64,000 nt of DNA. It comes from Streptomyces sp. LUP30. GTDB lineage: Bacteria; Actinomycetota; Actinomycetes; Streptomycetales; Streptomycetaceae. The stretch spans positions 1 through 64,000 of the forward strand of contig NZ_MJAJ01000050.1 of the NCBI RefSeq assembly GCF_001746365.1, written 5' to 3'. Every line of letters starts with the position of its first letter. Position 1 is the stretch's first letter. A program made the position numbers and the translations under genes. Below the pieces are notes generated by a model. It was not told where the DNA came from and did not search any database. It saw nothing but the letters and a program-made list of their open reading frames with translations. This document shows positions 36,490 through 44,770 of this stretch, piece after piece.

Positions 36490-37719
36490 GTGGACCGCTG
36501 CATCGTCCTGGTGGACGCCGGGTATCTGCTGGGGGCGGCCGCGAGTCTCCTCGCCGGAGAGCCCTCGCGATCCCGCATCACCGTCGACCACGCCGCCCTC
36601 GTCCAGGGCCTGCGCGAACAGGCCGAGTCCGAGACCGAGCGCCCGCTGCTGCGCATCTACTGGTTCGACGGCGCACCCGACCGCGTCCCTCAGCCGGAGC
36701 ACCGCAGGCTGCGGGTGATGCCCCGGGTGACCGTCCGGCTGGGCGCCCTGACCCGCAGCGACGGGCGGTGGGCCCAGAAGGGCGTCGACGCCGCCATGCA
36801 CGCCGAGCTGACCGAGCTGGCCCGCAACCGCGCCTGCTCCGACGTCGTCCTCGTCACCGGCGACGGCGATCTGCTGCCCGGGATGATGGCCGCCAAGGAG
36901 CACGGCGTCGCCGTCCACCTGTGGGCCGTACAGGCCGCCGACGGCGACTACAACCAGTCCGAGGACCTGGTCGCCGAGGCCGACGAGCGGCGCGTCCTGG
37001 ACCGCACCTGGATCACCAAGGCGGTACGCGCGAAGGAGCTCGGCGGGATCTGCGCGCCGCCGCCGGCCCCCCGCCCCGAGATCGCCGCCATCCTCTCCGC
37101 CCCGCTGCCCGACTCCGGCCTCGCGCCGACCGCCGAGCGCACCCCCGAGGAGACCGAGCACCCCTCCGGGGGCGGCGGCTCCGACCACGGCGCACAGGAG
37201 CGCGTCCCCGCCCCCAAGGGCGTGCCCACCCCCAAGGACCTGGCCGCCCTGCGCGCACCCGGCGCCCAGCCCGCCCAGCCCGCCCAGCACCCCACCACCG
37301 CGACCCTGCGCTGGTCCTCCGACAAGGGCTGGGTCGACCGCCCCGGGGCCGCGCCCGAGCCCTCCGAGGTCGCCTCGATGCCGACGCTCGCGCAGGTCAC
37401 CACGGCCGAGCAGCGGTGGGCCGACCGCGAGGAGGACATCACCACCGTCGGCGGCGACCCCTACGAGGTGGGCCAGGTCTTCGCCCGCCGCTGGATCGGG
37501 CGCCTCGGCGACCAGGGCCATCTGCAGAATCTGTCGGGCATGTACCCGCGGATCCCGCACCGCATCGACGGCGAGCTGCTCAGGTACGCAGCCCGCTTCG
37601 GACTGCTCGCCCACAAGGACGACCAGATCGACGAACACGACCGCTACGCCATCCGGGCGGGCTTCTGGCGCGAGATCGACGTCCGCACGGCCACCGAGCA
37701 CGCTCCGGCGGGGGACTGA
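36490..37719 (+). CDS. NYN-domain (PIN-like) putative ribonuclease
   Basis: 409 aa. The N-terminal NYN domain (about 1-170) has the acidic nuclease residues in RCIVLVDAGYLLG, WAQKGVDAAMHAEL and DVVLVTGDGDLLPGM. A Pro/Ala-rich linker (about 190-290) leads to a conserved C-terminal domain (about 310-400, YEVGQVFARRWIGRLGDQ) of unknown fold. It likely cleaves or processes RNA (family inference). GTG 36490 is preferred because GAGG (36477-36480) is 9 nt upstream; GTG 36481 abuts that site and would add three residues. Confidence 0.8.
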   Translation: MDRCIVLVDAGYLLGAAASLLAGEPSRSRITVDHAALVQGLREQAESETERPLLRIYWFDGAPDRVPQPEHRRLRVMPRVTVRLGALTRSDGRWAQKGVDAAMHAELTELARNRACSDVVLVTGDGDLLPGMMAAKEHGVAVHLWAVQAADGDYNQSEDLVAEADERRVLDRTWITKAVRAKELGGICAPPPAPRPEIAAILSAPLPDSGLAPTAERTPEETEHPSGGGGSDHGAQERVPAPKGVPTPKDLAALRAPGAQPAQPAQHPTTATLRWSSDKGWVDRPGAAPEPSEVASMPTLAQVTTAEQRWADREEDITTVGGDPYEVGQVFARRWIGRLGDQGHLQNLSGMYPRIPHRIDGELLRYAARFGLLAHKDDQIDEHDRYAIRAGFWREIDVRTATEHAPAGD

Positions 37720-37768
37720 ACCGGGCGTCCCGGCCGCCCCCGACGGCGGGCGGAGGTCCCCGACCCCG

Positions 37769-37782
37769 TAGTCTCGTGCCTT
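37769..37782 (+). promoter_or_regulatory. Candidate leaderless promoter for the ABC transporter
   Basis: TAGTCT (37769-37774) is 8 nt before the GTG at 37783; no Shine-Dalgarno is present. Confidence 0.5.
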
Positions 37783-38802
37783 GTGAGTACGCGCGCGGCA
37801 TCGGCAGTCCGGCACGAGGACGAGGTCGTGTGTGCCGTGCGCGGGCTGACGAAGTCCTATCCCGCGGTCCGGGGCCGGCGCGGCACTCCCGCGACCCCGG
37901 AGGTGCGGGCCACCGACGACGTGCGGCTGGACATCCGGCGCGGTGAGATCTTCGGCCTGCTCGGGCCGAACGGCGCCGGCAAGACCACCCTCGTGCGCCA
38001 GATGACCGGACTGATGCGGCCCGACGCGGGCAGCGTGGAGATCCTCGGCCACGACATCGTGCGCCACCCCGACCGGGCCGCGCGGATCCTCGCCTACCTC
38101 GGGCAGGAGTCCACCGCCCTCGACGAGCTCACCGTCTCGCTGGCCGCCGAGACCACCGGCCGGCTGCGCGGCCTCGACGTGCACGCGGCCCGCCGGGAGC
38201 GCGACGCCGTCCTCGACGAGCTGGGCCTCACACCCCTCGCGGGGCGGACGCTGCGCAAGCTGTCCGGCGGCCAGCGCCGTCTCGCCTGCTTCGCCGCCGC
38301 GCTGGTCGGCGAGCGGCCCCTGCTGGTGCTGGACGAGCCGACCACCGGAATGGACCCGGTGGCGCGCCGGGCCGTGTGGGCCGCCGTGGACCGCCGGCGG
38401 GCCGAACGCGGGACGACCGTGCTGCTCGTCACCCACAACGTCATCGAGGCGGAGACCGTGCTGGACCGGGTCGCCGTCCTCGACCAGGGCCGCGTCATCG
38501 CCTGCGACACCCCCTCCGGGCTCAAGGAACAGGTCGCCGGCGAGGTGCGGGTGGAGCTGGTGTGGCGCGAGCGGCCGCCGCTGGACGTGCCCGAGGTCGC
38601 CGCGCTGCGGGAACGGGCCGTGGAGTCCGGCCGCCGCTGGACGCTGCGCCTGGCGCCCGACGAGGCGCGGGCCGTCGTCGCCACCGTCACCGGCGGGGCC
38701 GCCTTCGCCGCGCTGGACGACTTCACCCTGGCCACCCCGAGCCTGGAGGACGTCTACCTGGCGCTGGGCGGGGCGGCACGGCAGGGCCTGGTGCGGGCGT
38801 GA
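37783..38802 (+). CDS. ABC transporter ATP-binding protein
   Basis: 339 aa. Walker A GPNGAGKTT (61-69), signature LSGGQRR, Walker B LLVLDEPTTGMDP and the switch His in VTHN. The C-terminal extension resembles DrrA/CcmA-type exporters. It pairs with the permease encoded next. Substrate unknown. The ten-residue insertion between the Tyr of the A-loop (KSYPAVR) and the beta strand is unusual but in a loop. Confidence 0.92.
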   Translation: MSTRAASAVRHEDEVVCAVRGLTKSYPAVRGRRGTPATPEVRATDDVRLDIRRGEIFGLLGPNGAGKTTLVRQMTGLMRPDAGSVEILGHDIVRHPDRAARILAYLGQESTALDELTVSLAAETTGRLRGLDVHAARRERDAVLDELGLTPLAGRTLRKLSGGQRRLACFAAALVGERPLLVLDEPTTGMDPVARRAVWAAVDRRRAERGTTVLLVTHNVIEAETVLDRVAVLDQGRVIACDTPSGLKEQVAGEVRVELVWRERPPLDVPEVAALRERAVESGRRWTLRLAPDEARAVVATVTGGAAFAALDDFTLATPSLEDVYLALGGAARQGLVRA

Positions 38803-38905
38803 GCGCGTGGGCGACGCAGGGCGCGAGGCGCGTCGGGGTGAGCGGGCGGACCGGCGCTGCCGTATGGGACGGTATGAGAACCGTAGGGAAGAGGAGCAGC
38901 GCCAC

Positions 38906-39730
38906 GTGAGTGTCGTACCCGCCGAGGTTCTGCCGGGCGGCGCCCGGGCCGTCACGCAGACCGCCCGCACCGGCGCCGCCGAGCTCGCGCCGCGCGCCCG
39001 GCTGTGGCCGTCGCTCGCGGCCGTGTACCGGGCTCAGCTGTCCCGGGCCCGGGTGGCGCGCATCCCGCTGCTGTTCGTGGCGACCTTCCAGTCCGTCGGC
39101 ATCCTGATCATGATGCGGGGCGTGGTCGACGGAGGGCACGAGGCGGAGTCCGTGGTGGCGGGGTCCGCGGTGCTGGTCGTCGCGTTCGTCGCGCTGAACC
39201 TGCTCGCCCAGTACTTCGGGCAGCTGCGGGCGAGCGGGGGCCTGGACCATTACGCGACGCTGCCCGTGCCGCCCGCGGCCGTGGTGCTGGGCGCGGCGGG
39301 CGCGTACGCCTCCTTCACGGTGCCCGGCACGCTGGTGACCGCCGTGTTCGGGTGCGTGCTGTTCGGGCTGCCCCTGACCCATCTGTGGGTGCTCGCGGCC
39401 GTGATCCCGCTGGCCGGCGCCGCCCTGTCCGGGCTCGGCGCGGCCTTCGGGCTGCTCGCGCCGAGGCCGGAGCTGGCCACGGTGCTCGGCCAGCTCGGCA
39501 TGTCGGCCGCACTGCTGCTGGGCGTGCTGCCGCCGGACCGGATGCCGGAGGCGGTGCGCTTCGCCCGCGACCTGCTGCCGTCGACGTACGGGGTCGAGGC
39601 GTTCGCCCGGACCTTCGGGGCGGATCCCGACTGGGCGTTCGTCCTCGGCGACCTCGCCGTGTGCGCGGGCGTGGGCGTCGTCTCGCTGGCCGTCGCCACC
39701 TGGGCGTACCGCCGGGCCGCCGTCCGGTGA
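38906..39730 (+). CDS. ABC-2 type transporter permease
   Basis: 274 aa with about six membrane segments after a 35-residue cytoplasmic N-terminus containing YRAQLSRARVARIP, typical of ABC-2 permeases. The GTG at 38906 has GAGGAG (38891-38896) 9 nt upstream; the frame above is non-coding. It forms an exporter with the upstream ATPase. Substrate unknown. Confidence 0.85.
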   Translation: MSVVPAEVLPGGARAVTQTARTGAAELAPRARLWPSLAAVYRAQLSRARVARIPLLFVATFQSVGILIMMRGVVDGGHEAESVVAGSAVLVVAFVALNLLAQYFGQLRASGGLDHYATLPVPPAAVVLGAAGAYASFTVPGTLVTAVFGCVLFGLPLTHLWVLAAVIPLAGAALSGLGAAFGLLAPRPELATVLGQLGMSAALLLGVLPPDRMPEAVRFARDLLPSTYGVEAFARTFGADPDWAFVLGDLAVCAGVGVVSLAVATWAYRRAAVR

Positions 39731-39752
39731 CGCGCGGCTCGGGCGGGCCTGG

Positions 39753-39764
39753 CACGATGTCAGA
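39753..39764 (+). promoter_or_regulatory. Candidate leaderless promoter for the DUF2567 gene
   Basis: CACGAT (39753-39758) is 6 nt before the GTG at 39765, with no ribosome site. Confidence 0.35.
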
Positions 39765-40454
39765 GTGACCGCACCGCTGACTCCGCCTCCGCCGCCGCAC
39801 GAACCGTCTTCGCACGAGGTCTGGCCGCCGTCGCCCGCAGGGCACGCGGGAGCGGCCGCCGCGCCGCACGACGTCGCGTACGGACAGGACGGGCCCGGGA
39901 TGAAGACCGAACTGCGCGAAGCCGCCGTGATCGGGGTCGCGGTGGCCGTCGCCGGTGCGCTGCTCGGGCTGCTGTGGGTGTGGCTGGCCCCGAACGTGCC
40001 GCTCGTCGGCGACCTGGCGGACGAGCAGTGGGTCGTCTACTTCAAGGACACCGAGGGCGAGCAGGCGATCGGGGTGGACGGAACGTTCACCCTCCTGGCC
40101 CTCGCGTTCGGCGCCGTGAGCGCGGCCGCCGTGTTCCTGTGGCGGCGGCGCGGGGGAGTCCCGCTGGTCGTCGCGCTCGCGGTCGGCGGGTTCCTCGGAT
40201 CGCTGCTCGCCTGGCGGCTGGGGGTGTGGCTCGGGCCCGAGTCCGACGTGATCGCCCATGCGCGGTCGGTGGGCAAGGGGGTGACGTTCTCCGCGCCGCT
40301 GAAGCTCGGGGCGAAGGGCGCGCTCCTCGCCTGGCCGCTGGCCGCCTCGCTGGTGCATCTGGGCCTCACGGCCCTGTTCGGACCCCGCGACCCCGAGCCG
40401 TTCGAGCCGTACGGGACGACCCCGAAGGACGGGTACGGGGCCCCCATGGCCTAG
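39765..40454 (+). CDS. DUF2567 membrane protein
   Basis: 229 aa. A Pro/His-rich N-terminal tail (1-45) is followed by four membrane helices and an outer loop after the first with NVPLVGDLADEQWVVYFKDTEGEQAIGVDGTF (landmark), matching DUF2567 of Actinobacteria. Function unknown. Converges on ybaK. Confidence 0.75.
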   Translation: MTAPLTPPPPPHEPSSHEVWPPSPAGHAGAAAAPHDVAYGQDGPGMKTELREAAVIGVAVAVAGALLGLLWVWLAPNVPLVGDLADEQWVVYFKDTEGEQAIGVDGTFTLLALAFGAVSAAAVFLWRRRGGVPLVVALAVGGFLGSLLAWRLGVWLGPESDVIAHARSVGKGVTFSAPLKLGAKGALLAWPLAASLVHLGLTALFGPRDPEPFEPYGTTPKDGYGAPMA

Positions 40455-40496
40455 GGCATGAAGGCGGCCGGGCGCGGGTGCTCGTGCCGAAGCCCC

Positions 40497-40547
40497 TCGG
40501 TCCCGGCCGATCCTCAGTCCCGGCCCATCTTCAGTCCCGGCCGATGG
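40497..40547. repeat. Three 17-bp tandem repeats at the ybaK 3' end
   Basis: Units starting at 40497, 40514 and 40531 share TC(A/G)GTCCCGGCC(G/C)AT. The third copy includes the ybaK stop codon (complement of 40531-40533), so the array probably arose by duplicating the gene's 3' end. Confidence 0.8.
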
Positions 40548-41034
40548 GCGACAGGACCGCCCCGGTGAGCTCCGCCAGAGCCGTCGGGGAGAGCTCCACC
40601 TCCAGGCCCCTGCGGCCCGCCGAGACACAGATCGTGGCGTGGGCCGTCGCCGAGTCGTCCAGGACCGTCGGGAGCTTCTTGCGCTGGCCCAGCGGGGAGA
40701 TGCCGCCCCGGACGTAACCCGTCGTGCGTTCGGCCAGGGTGGGGTCGGCCATCGCCGCGCGTTTGCCGCCCACCGCCGCCGCCAGGGCCTTCAGGTCCAG
40801 GGAGCCGGCGACCGGGACCACGGCCAAAGTGAGGGTCCCGTCCACGTCCGCCACCAGGGTCTTGAAGACCCGGTCGGGGGAGACGCCCATCGCCTGGGCC
40901 GCCTCCTCGCCGTAGGACGGGTGGCCCGGATCGTGGTCGTAGGCGTGGACCGTGAAGTCCACGCCGGCCGCCGTCAGGGCCACCGTCGCGGGAGTGCCCC
41001 CGGACTGCTGCTGTTTCTTCGACTTCTTCGCCAT
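40531..41034 (-). CDS. ybaK: YbaK/EbsC family aminoacyl-tRNA deacylase
   Basis: 167 aa, single YbaK domain. The family hydrolyses mischarged Cys-tRNA(Pro). Conserved segments are KTLVADVDG with the catalytic-type lysine (FKTL), VGGKRAAMADP and RGGISPLGQRKKLPTVLDDSA (landmark). The basic N-terminus is MAKKSKKQQQ. It may lack an editing partner gene nearby, as usual for free-standing deacylases. Confidence 0.88.
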   Translation of the reverse strand: MAKKSKKQQQSGGTPATVALTAAGVDFTVHAYDHDPGHPSYGEEAAQAMGVSPDRVFKTLVADVDGTLTLAVVPVAGSLDLKALAAAVGGKRAAMADPTLAERTTGYVRGGISPLGQRKKLPTVLDDSATAHATICVSAGRRGLEVELSPTALAELTGAVLSPIGRD

Positions 41035-41053
41035 TCGGGCCTTCTCGGTGACG

Positions 41054-41794
41054 TCAGTTGAGACTCGTCGGGCCGCGGGTCAGGTCCGCCGCGGGCAGCG
41101 AGGGCAGGTTCCGGATGATCGCGGTCTCGGCGCGCAGCAGGGTCAGCTCGTCCCGCAGCCTGGAGGCCGTGTCCGGGGCCTGCAGCAGCCGCTGCTTGCT
41201 GGGGGTGTCCAGCATCATCGCGGCGGCCACCAGGTACGACACCACCGACGGGTCGTCCGGGAGGTCGGCGCCCGTGCTCAGGGAGCGTTCGCGGGCGCCC
41301 GCCAGCCGCTTCTGGTACTGGCGGAACGACCGCAGCACGCCCTCCGCGAGGGCGCCCGCCTCGTCGCCCGGGTCCTCGGGCAGTTCCTGCAGCTCCGCGG
41401 TCAGGAACGGGCCCGAGGCGTCCACCGACAGGAGCTTCACGCGGGTCGTGCCGGTCGCCAGCACCTCGAAGGTGCCGTCGGTCCGCTCGCGGATCGTCGC
41501 CGCGTCGGCCACGCAGCCGACGCCGTGGAACGCCTTGACCGGGTCGTCGCCGAAACCGGCGGCGGGGCCGCGTTCGGGCAGCGCCGTCTGGTCGGGCAGG
41601 CCCGGGGAGCTGGGCGCCACCTCGTGGCCGTCGCGGATGGCGACGACGGCGAAGCGGCGCGATTCGTCCTCGGGGGTCTTCAGCAGATCGCGCATCATGG
41701 CGCGATAACGCTCCTCGAAGACGTTGAGCGGGAGTACGAGTCCCGGGAACAACACCGAGTTCAGGGGGAAGAGCGGCAGACGGACGGTGGTCAC
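41054..41794 (-). CDS. LON-substrate-binding-domain (LAN/PUA-like) protein
   Basis: 246 aa containing only the Lon N-terminal-type domain (RLPLFPLNSVLFPGLVLPLNVFEERYRAMM opening), without ATPase or protease. Stand-alone versions are common in Actinobacteria; function unknown, perhaps substrate recognition. The GTG start at 41794 appears leaderless. Confidence 0.85.
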   Translation of the reverse strand: MTTVRLPLFPLNSVLFPGLVLPLNVFEERYRAMMRDLLKTPEDESRRFAVVAIRDGHEVAPSSPGLPDQTALPERGPAAGFGDDPVKAFHGVGCVADAATIRERTDGTFEVLATGTTRVKLLSVDASGPFLTAELQELPEDPGDEAGALAEGVLRSFRQYQKRLAGARERSLSTGADLPDDPSVVSYLVAAAMMLDTPSKQRLLQAPDTASRLRDELTLLRAETAIIRNLPSLPAADLTRGPTSLN

Positions 41795-41808
41795 GACGCA
41801 GAAGCCTA
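41795..41808 (-). promoter_or_regulatory. Candidate leaderless promoter for the LON-domain gene
   Basis: TAGGCT (complement 41803-41808) lies 8 nt before the GTG and overlaps the TAG stop of the upstream gene. Confidence 0.45.
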
Positions 41809-42849
41809 GTGGTCCAGCGGGCGGGCTCGTCCGCCGTGCCCGTTTCCCGGATGCCAGGGGGGCTCCTCGGACGGTCCCGAGCGCACTTCCTCGCGGACCG
41901 CCAGGAAGTGGCCGAGGGGGTCGTCGGACAGCCGGTCCCAGGGGAAGGACGTGGCGTACGGGCCGATCAGACGCAGTTGGGCGAGGGCCTCGTCACGGCG
42001 GTCCAGGCGGACCAGGACGTACGTCAGCACGTTGCGGATCTCGGCCGGCCACGGGTCGGCGGCAGGGAAGCGGGCCGACAGCGCGACGGCTCGGTCGGCG
42101 GCCGCGTCCAGCCGTTCGCGCGGCACCTCGGGGCCGCAGCCGTCGGTCAGGTAGGCGAAAGCCGCCCGGGCAGGCAGCGCCTGGACGAGGGAGCCGGCCG
42201 GCGCGTCCTGCGCCGCCCGGTCGGCGAAGTCGAAGCACTCGCGGTGGGAGCCGTGCCAGGACTCGGCCAGATAGCGCTTGGCGGCCACATGGCAGCCGTA
42301 GTGGTGCGGGGCGCGGCGCACCGCGGCCGACCACAGCTCGCCGAAGTACTTGTGGCCGGCGTGTGTGCCGCGGGCGTGGTCCAGGGCGATCCGCCACGGC
42401 ACCGGGTCGCGGACGTCGCTCTGCGCGGCCGCCGTGATCAGCGGGCTCACCTCGCGCAGCAGCTCGGCCCGGGCCGGCGAGTCCCACGCGCGGGCCACGG
42501 CGAGCTGCGCGGAGACGAGCAGGACGTCGGGGTCGCGCGGGGCGGCGGCGCGCCAGTCCTCGAACCACTCGGGGCGGGAGCGGGCGAAGGACGCCAGCCG
42601 GGTGGCGTACCGGTCGCGGTACTCCCACTCGGCGCGTTCGCGGGTGCGAAGCAGAAGGGCGGCGGCGGGAGCGTAGGCGCCCAGGCCGGCCGCGACCAGC
42701 GCGGGCCCGAGCCGGTCGTCGGGCACGTCGAGGAGCACCTCGTCGTCGGCGGGGAGCCCGGCGGCGCTGTGGGGGGCGACGTACCGTGCCGACCGGGTCG
42801 TCCGGGAGGCGCGGATGAAGGGGGGCAGCAGAGCCATGGTGCCGACCAT
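41806..42849 (-). CDS. Hypothetical protein, helical-repeat-like
   Basis: 347 aa, no membrane segment. Alternating hydrophobic/charged, Ala/Arg/Leu-rich helices (for example AAALLLRTRERAEWEYRDRYATR, AHPLALDHARG-like stretches and RLDRRDEALAQL) give a TPR-like appearance. I do not recognise a named family. The start may be ATG 42849 or ATG 42837 (MALLPPFIR); neither has a clear Shine-Dalgarno. Its stop overlaps the promoter of the LON-domain gene. Confidence 0.7.
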   Translation of the reverse strand: MVGTMALLPPFIRASRTTRSARYVAPHSAAGLPADDEVLLDVPDDRLGPALVAAGLGAYAPAAALLLRTRERAEWEYRDRYATRLASFARSRPEWFEDWRAAAPRDPDVLLVSAQLAVARAWDSPARAELLREVSPLITAAAQSDVRDPVPWRIALDHARGTHAGHKYFGELWSAAVRRAPHHYGCHVAAKRYLAESWHGSHRECFDFADRAAQDAPAGSLVQALPARAAFAYLTDGCGPEVPRERLDAAADRAVALSARFPAADPWPAEIRNVLTYVLVRLDRRDEALAQLRLIGPYATSFPWDRLSDDPLGHFLAVREEVRSGPSEEPPWHPGNGHGGRARPLDH

Positions 42850-42981
42850 TGAAAAGCCGCGGGTTCAGATCGCGCCAGAGGGTGCGGGCAACCTGTGGAA
42901 AGTTGTACGCCGCCGGGTCAAGGGAAGGTAAAAGGCGGGGCCTCTCCCGGAGTCGGGTACCGGTGCCGCTGCCGGGGCCGC

Positions 42982-43004
42982 CGCCGGGGGCGCGCCCCCC
43001 GGCG
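42982..43004 (-). terminator. Terminator of the pentapeptide-like membrane gene
   Basis: CGCCGGGGG (42982-42990) pairs with CCCCCGGCG (42996-43004), loop CGCGC, 10 nt beyond the stop. No U-tract. Confidence 0.6.
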
Positions 43005-43013
43005 TGGGGGAGG

Positions 43014-44603
43014 TCAGCTCCGGCGCAGCAGACGCGTCGCTCCCGCCGCCACCGCCGTCGCCAGGATCCAGCCCAGCAGGATCAGCGCCGTCGACAGCCA
43101 CTGCCAGCCCCCGTGCAGCTGCCACTGGCCGACCTGCCCCAGATCGATGACCGGCAGCAGCAGGTCCAGGGCGAACAGGGCCGGGTTCCAGGGCGGATGC
43201 CCTCCGGGATCGACCGCCGGATGCGCGGCGTGCGCGAAGGCCAGCGAACTCGCGGCCCACAGCACCGCCATCCACACCGCCGCCCGGCCCGGCCGGTACC
43301 CGTAGGCGACCGTCCAGTCCTGCGCGTAGCCCCAGAGCTTCGCAGCCGGCGGCAGGGTCTCGCGCCGACGGCGCTGCTTGGCCAGCAGGACCTCGCGGGC
43401 GTCCTCGTCCTCGCCGCCGGCCCGCAGCACGGCCGCCAGCCGCTCGTACGGCTCCGGGGCGTACTCGGCGGTCGCGGCGGCCACCCAGCTCAGCCGCTCC
43501 GCCAGCGAGAACGGACCCTGCGGCACGAGGTTCTCGTACGCGAAGCCGCCCATGTGCAGCCTCCCGGGACCCGGCCAGGCGCTCGCCCGGTCCACCAGGT
43601 TGACCACCCGCGCGCCGGACAGCACGACCTTGCCGCGCCTCGGCTGTTCCCCGAGGAAGCGCAGTTCGGACGTCTGGACCCGGCGCAGCGACAGCTCCTG
43701 GTCGTCCGTGAAGACGAACCGGGCCCGCTCCAGGTCCACCGCGTCCCCGAAGCGGCCGTCGTCCAGGCGCACCCCGCCCCGGCACTCGAAGCGCTGGATG
43801 CGCGTCCCGCGCGCGGGGGTCGTGCCGCTGAGCGCCTGCCCCCCGACGCCCGCCGGGGTCAGATACAGCGAGCGCTCCACGGTGAGCTGGGGCGCGTTCA
43901 GCGCCAGCCGCGTGTAGGGGTTGGCCAGCCGCGCCCCGCGCAGGCTCAGCGACACCCCGATCTTGGCGCTGCGCAGACTCAGCTCGCCGTGCGACTCCAG
44001 CAGCTCGGCCTGCAGGTCCTGGCCGACCGTCATACCGTCGGCGGCGATCGAGCGGCCCGTGCGGTCGCGGTAGACGATCGCCTGGTTGAGCAGCAGGTCC
44101 GTGCCGATGTGCGCGTCGGTGAGCCGGACGCCGTTGTGGAAGCGGCAGCGGGGCAGGTGCAGATCGCCCTCGGTGTGCAGCCGCGCGGCCTCCAGCCGAG
44201 GCACCGAGCAGTCCACCATCCGCAGAGTCGTGAACCGCGCCTCCGGCAGCCGCACCTCGCGCTCGAAGCGGCAGCGCTTCATCTCCACGTACGGCACCAC
44301 CGTGCCGCCCGCGAGGTCCAGGGAGCCGCTGATCTGCACGCCGGCCAGCTTCAGCGAGGCCACCCGGCCGGCCAGCGCCGGCGGCCCGGCCAGCAGCAGC
44401 CAGGCCACGATCCGCGCCCGCACGGTGCGCGACTCGCCCCACGGATGCCCGCCGTGCGGGTCGTCGACGACCGTGTCCCCGCTGCTCAGGTCGTACACGC
44501 TGCCGTTGCGGAAGGCCTGCCACATGCCGGCCTCGGCGGCGGTCAGATCGTCCGGCAGATCTCCGGCGTCGCCTCCCGTTCGGATGCCCGCCCCCTCGGT
44601 CAC
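43014..44603 (-). CDS. Large protein with repeated strand/turn domain and C-terminal membrane helices
   Basis: 529 aa. Residues about 75-360 show short repeating units (LxLxGAx[24 protein letters not shown]), reminiscent of a pentapeptide-like or beta-helical protein. Residues about 430-525 hold three to four membrane helices. Function unknown; similar Streptomyces genes are sometimes annotated as oxidoreductases without basis visible here. The GTG at 44603 is chosen because GGAGAGGGG lies 8 nt upstream; GTG 44624 would overlap that site. Diverges from hisD. Confidence 0.75.
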   Translation of the reverse strand: MTEGAGIRTGGDAGDLPDDLTAAEAGMWQAFRNGSVYDLSSGDTVVDDPHGGHPWGESRTVRARIVAWLLLAGPPALAGRVASLKLAGVQISGSLDLAGGTVVPYVEMKRCRFEREVRLPEARFTTLRMVDCSVPRLEAARLHTEGDLHLPRCRFHNGVRLTDAHIGTDLLLNQAIVYRDRTGRSIAADGMTVGQDLQAELLESHGELSLRSAKIGVSLSLRGARLANPYTRLALNAPQLTVERSLYLTPAGVGGQALSGTTPARGTRIQRFECRGGVRLDDGRFGDAVDLERARFVFTDDQELSLRRVQTSELRFLGEQPRRGKVVLSGARVVNLVDRASAWPGPGRLHMGGFAYENLVPQGPFSLAERLSWVAAATAEYAPEPYERLAAVLRAGGEDEDAREVLLAKQRRRRETLPPAAKLWGYAQDWTVAYGYRPGRAAVWMAVLWAASSLAFAHAAHPAVDPGGHPPWNPALFALDLLLPVIDLGQVGQWQLHGGWQWLSTALILLGWILATAVAAGATRLLRRS

Positions 44604-44712
44604 TCCACGCGCCCCTCTCCTCACTCACTGCTTTCGCACAGCTGTTCATGCCCGGTGAACGGCCCCCGGACGCCGGACCCGAAGAGGATCTTCCGGTTTC
44701 CGGCCATGTTCT

Positions 44713-44729
44713 GTATCAGCCATTGATAC
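44713..44729. promoter_or_regulatory. Inverted repeat upstream of hisD
   Basis: GTATCA-gccat-TGATAC, perfect 6-bp arms, centred about 50 bp before the hisD start and about 37 bp upstream of its -10. The position suits an activator or repressor of the his operon or of the divergent gene. Confidence 0.4.
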
Positions 44730-44757
44730 GCGCGGACGACCCCCGATCCCGGTCTGA

Positions 44758-44770
44758 GAGAATTGACCAC
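44758..44770 (+). promoter_or_regulatory. Candidate leaderless his operon promoter
   Basis: GAGAAT (44758-44763) is 7 nt before the hisD GTG; no Shine-Dalgarno and no room for a leader-peptide attenuator. Confidence 0.5.
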
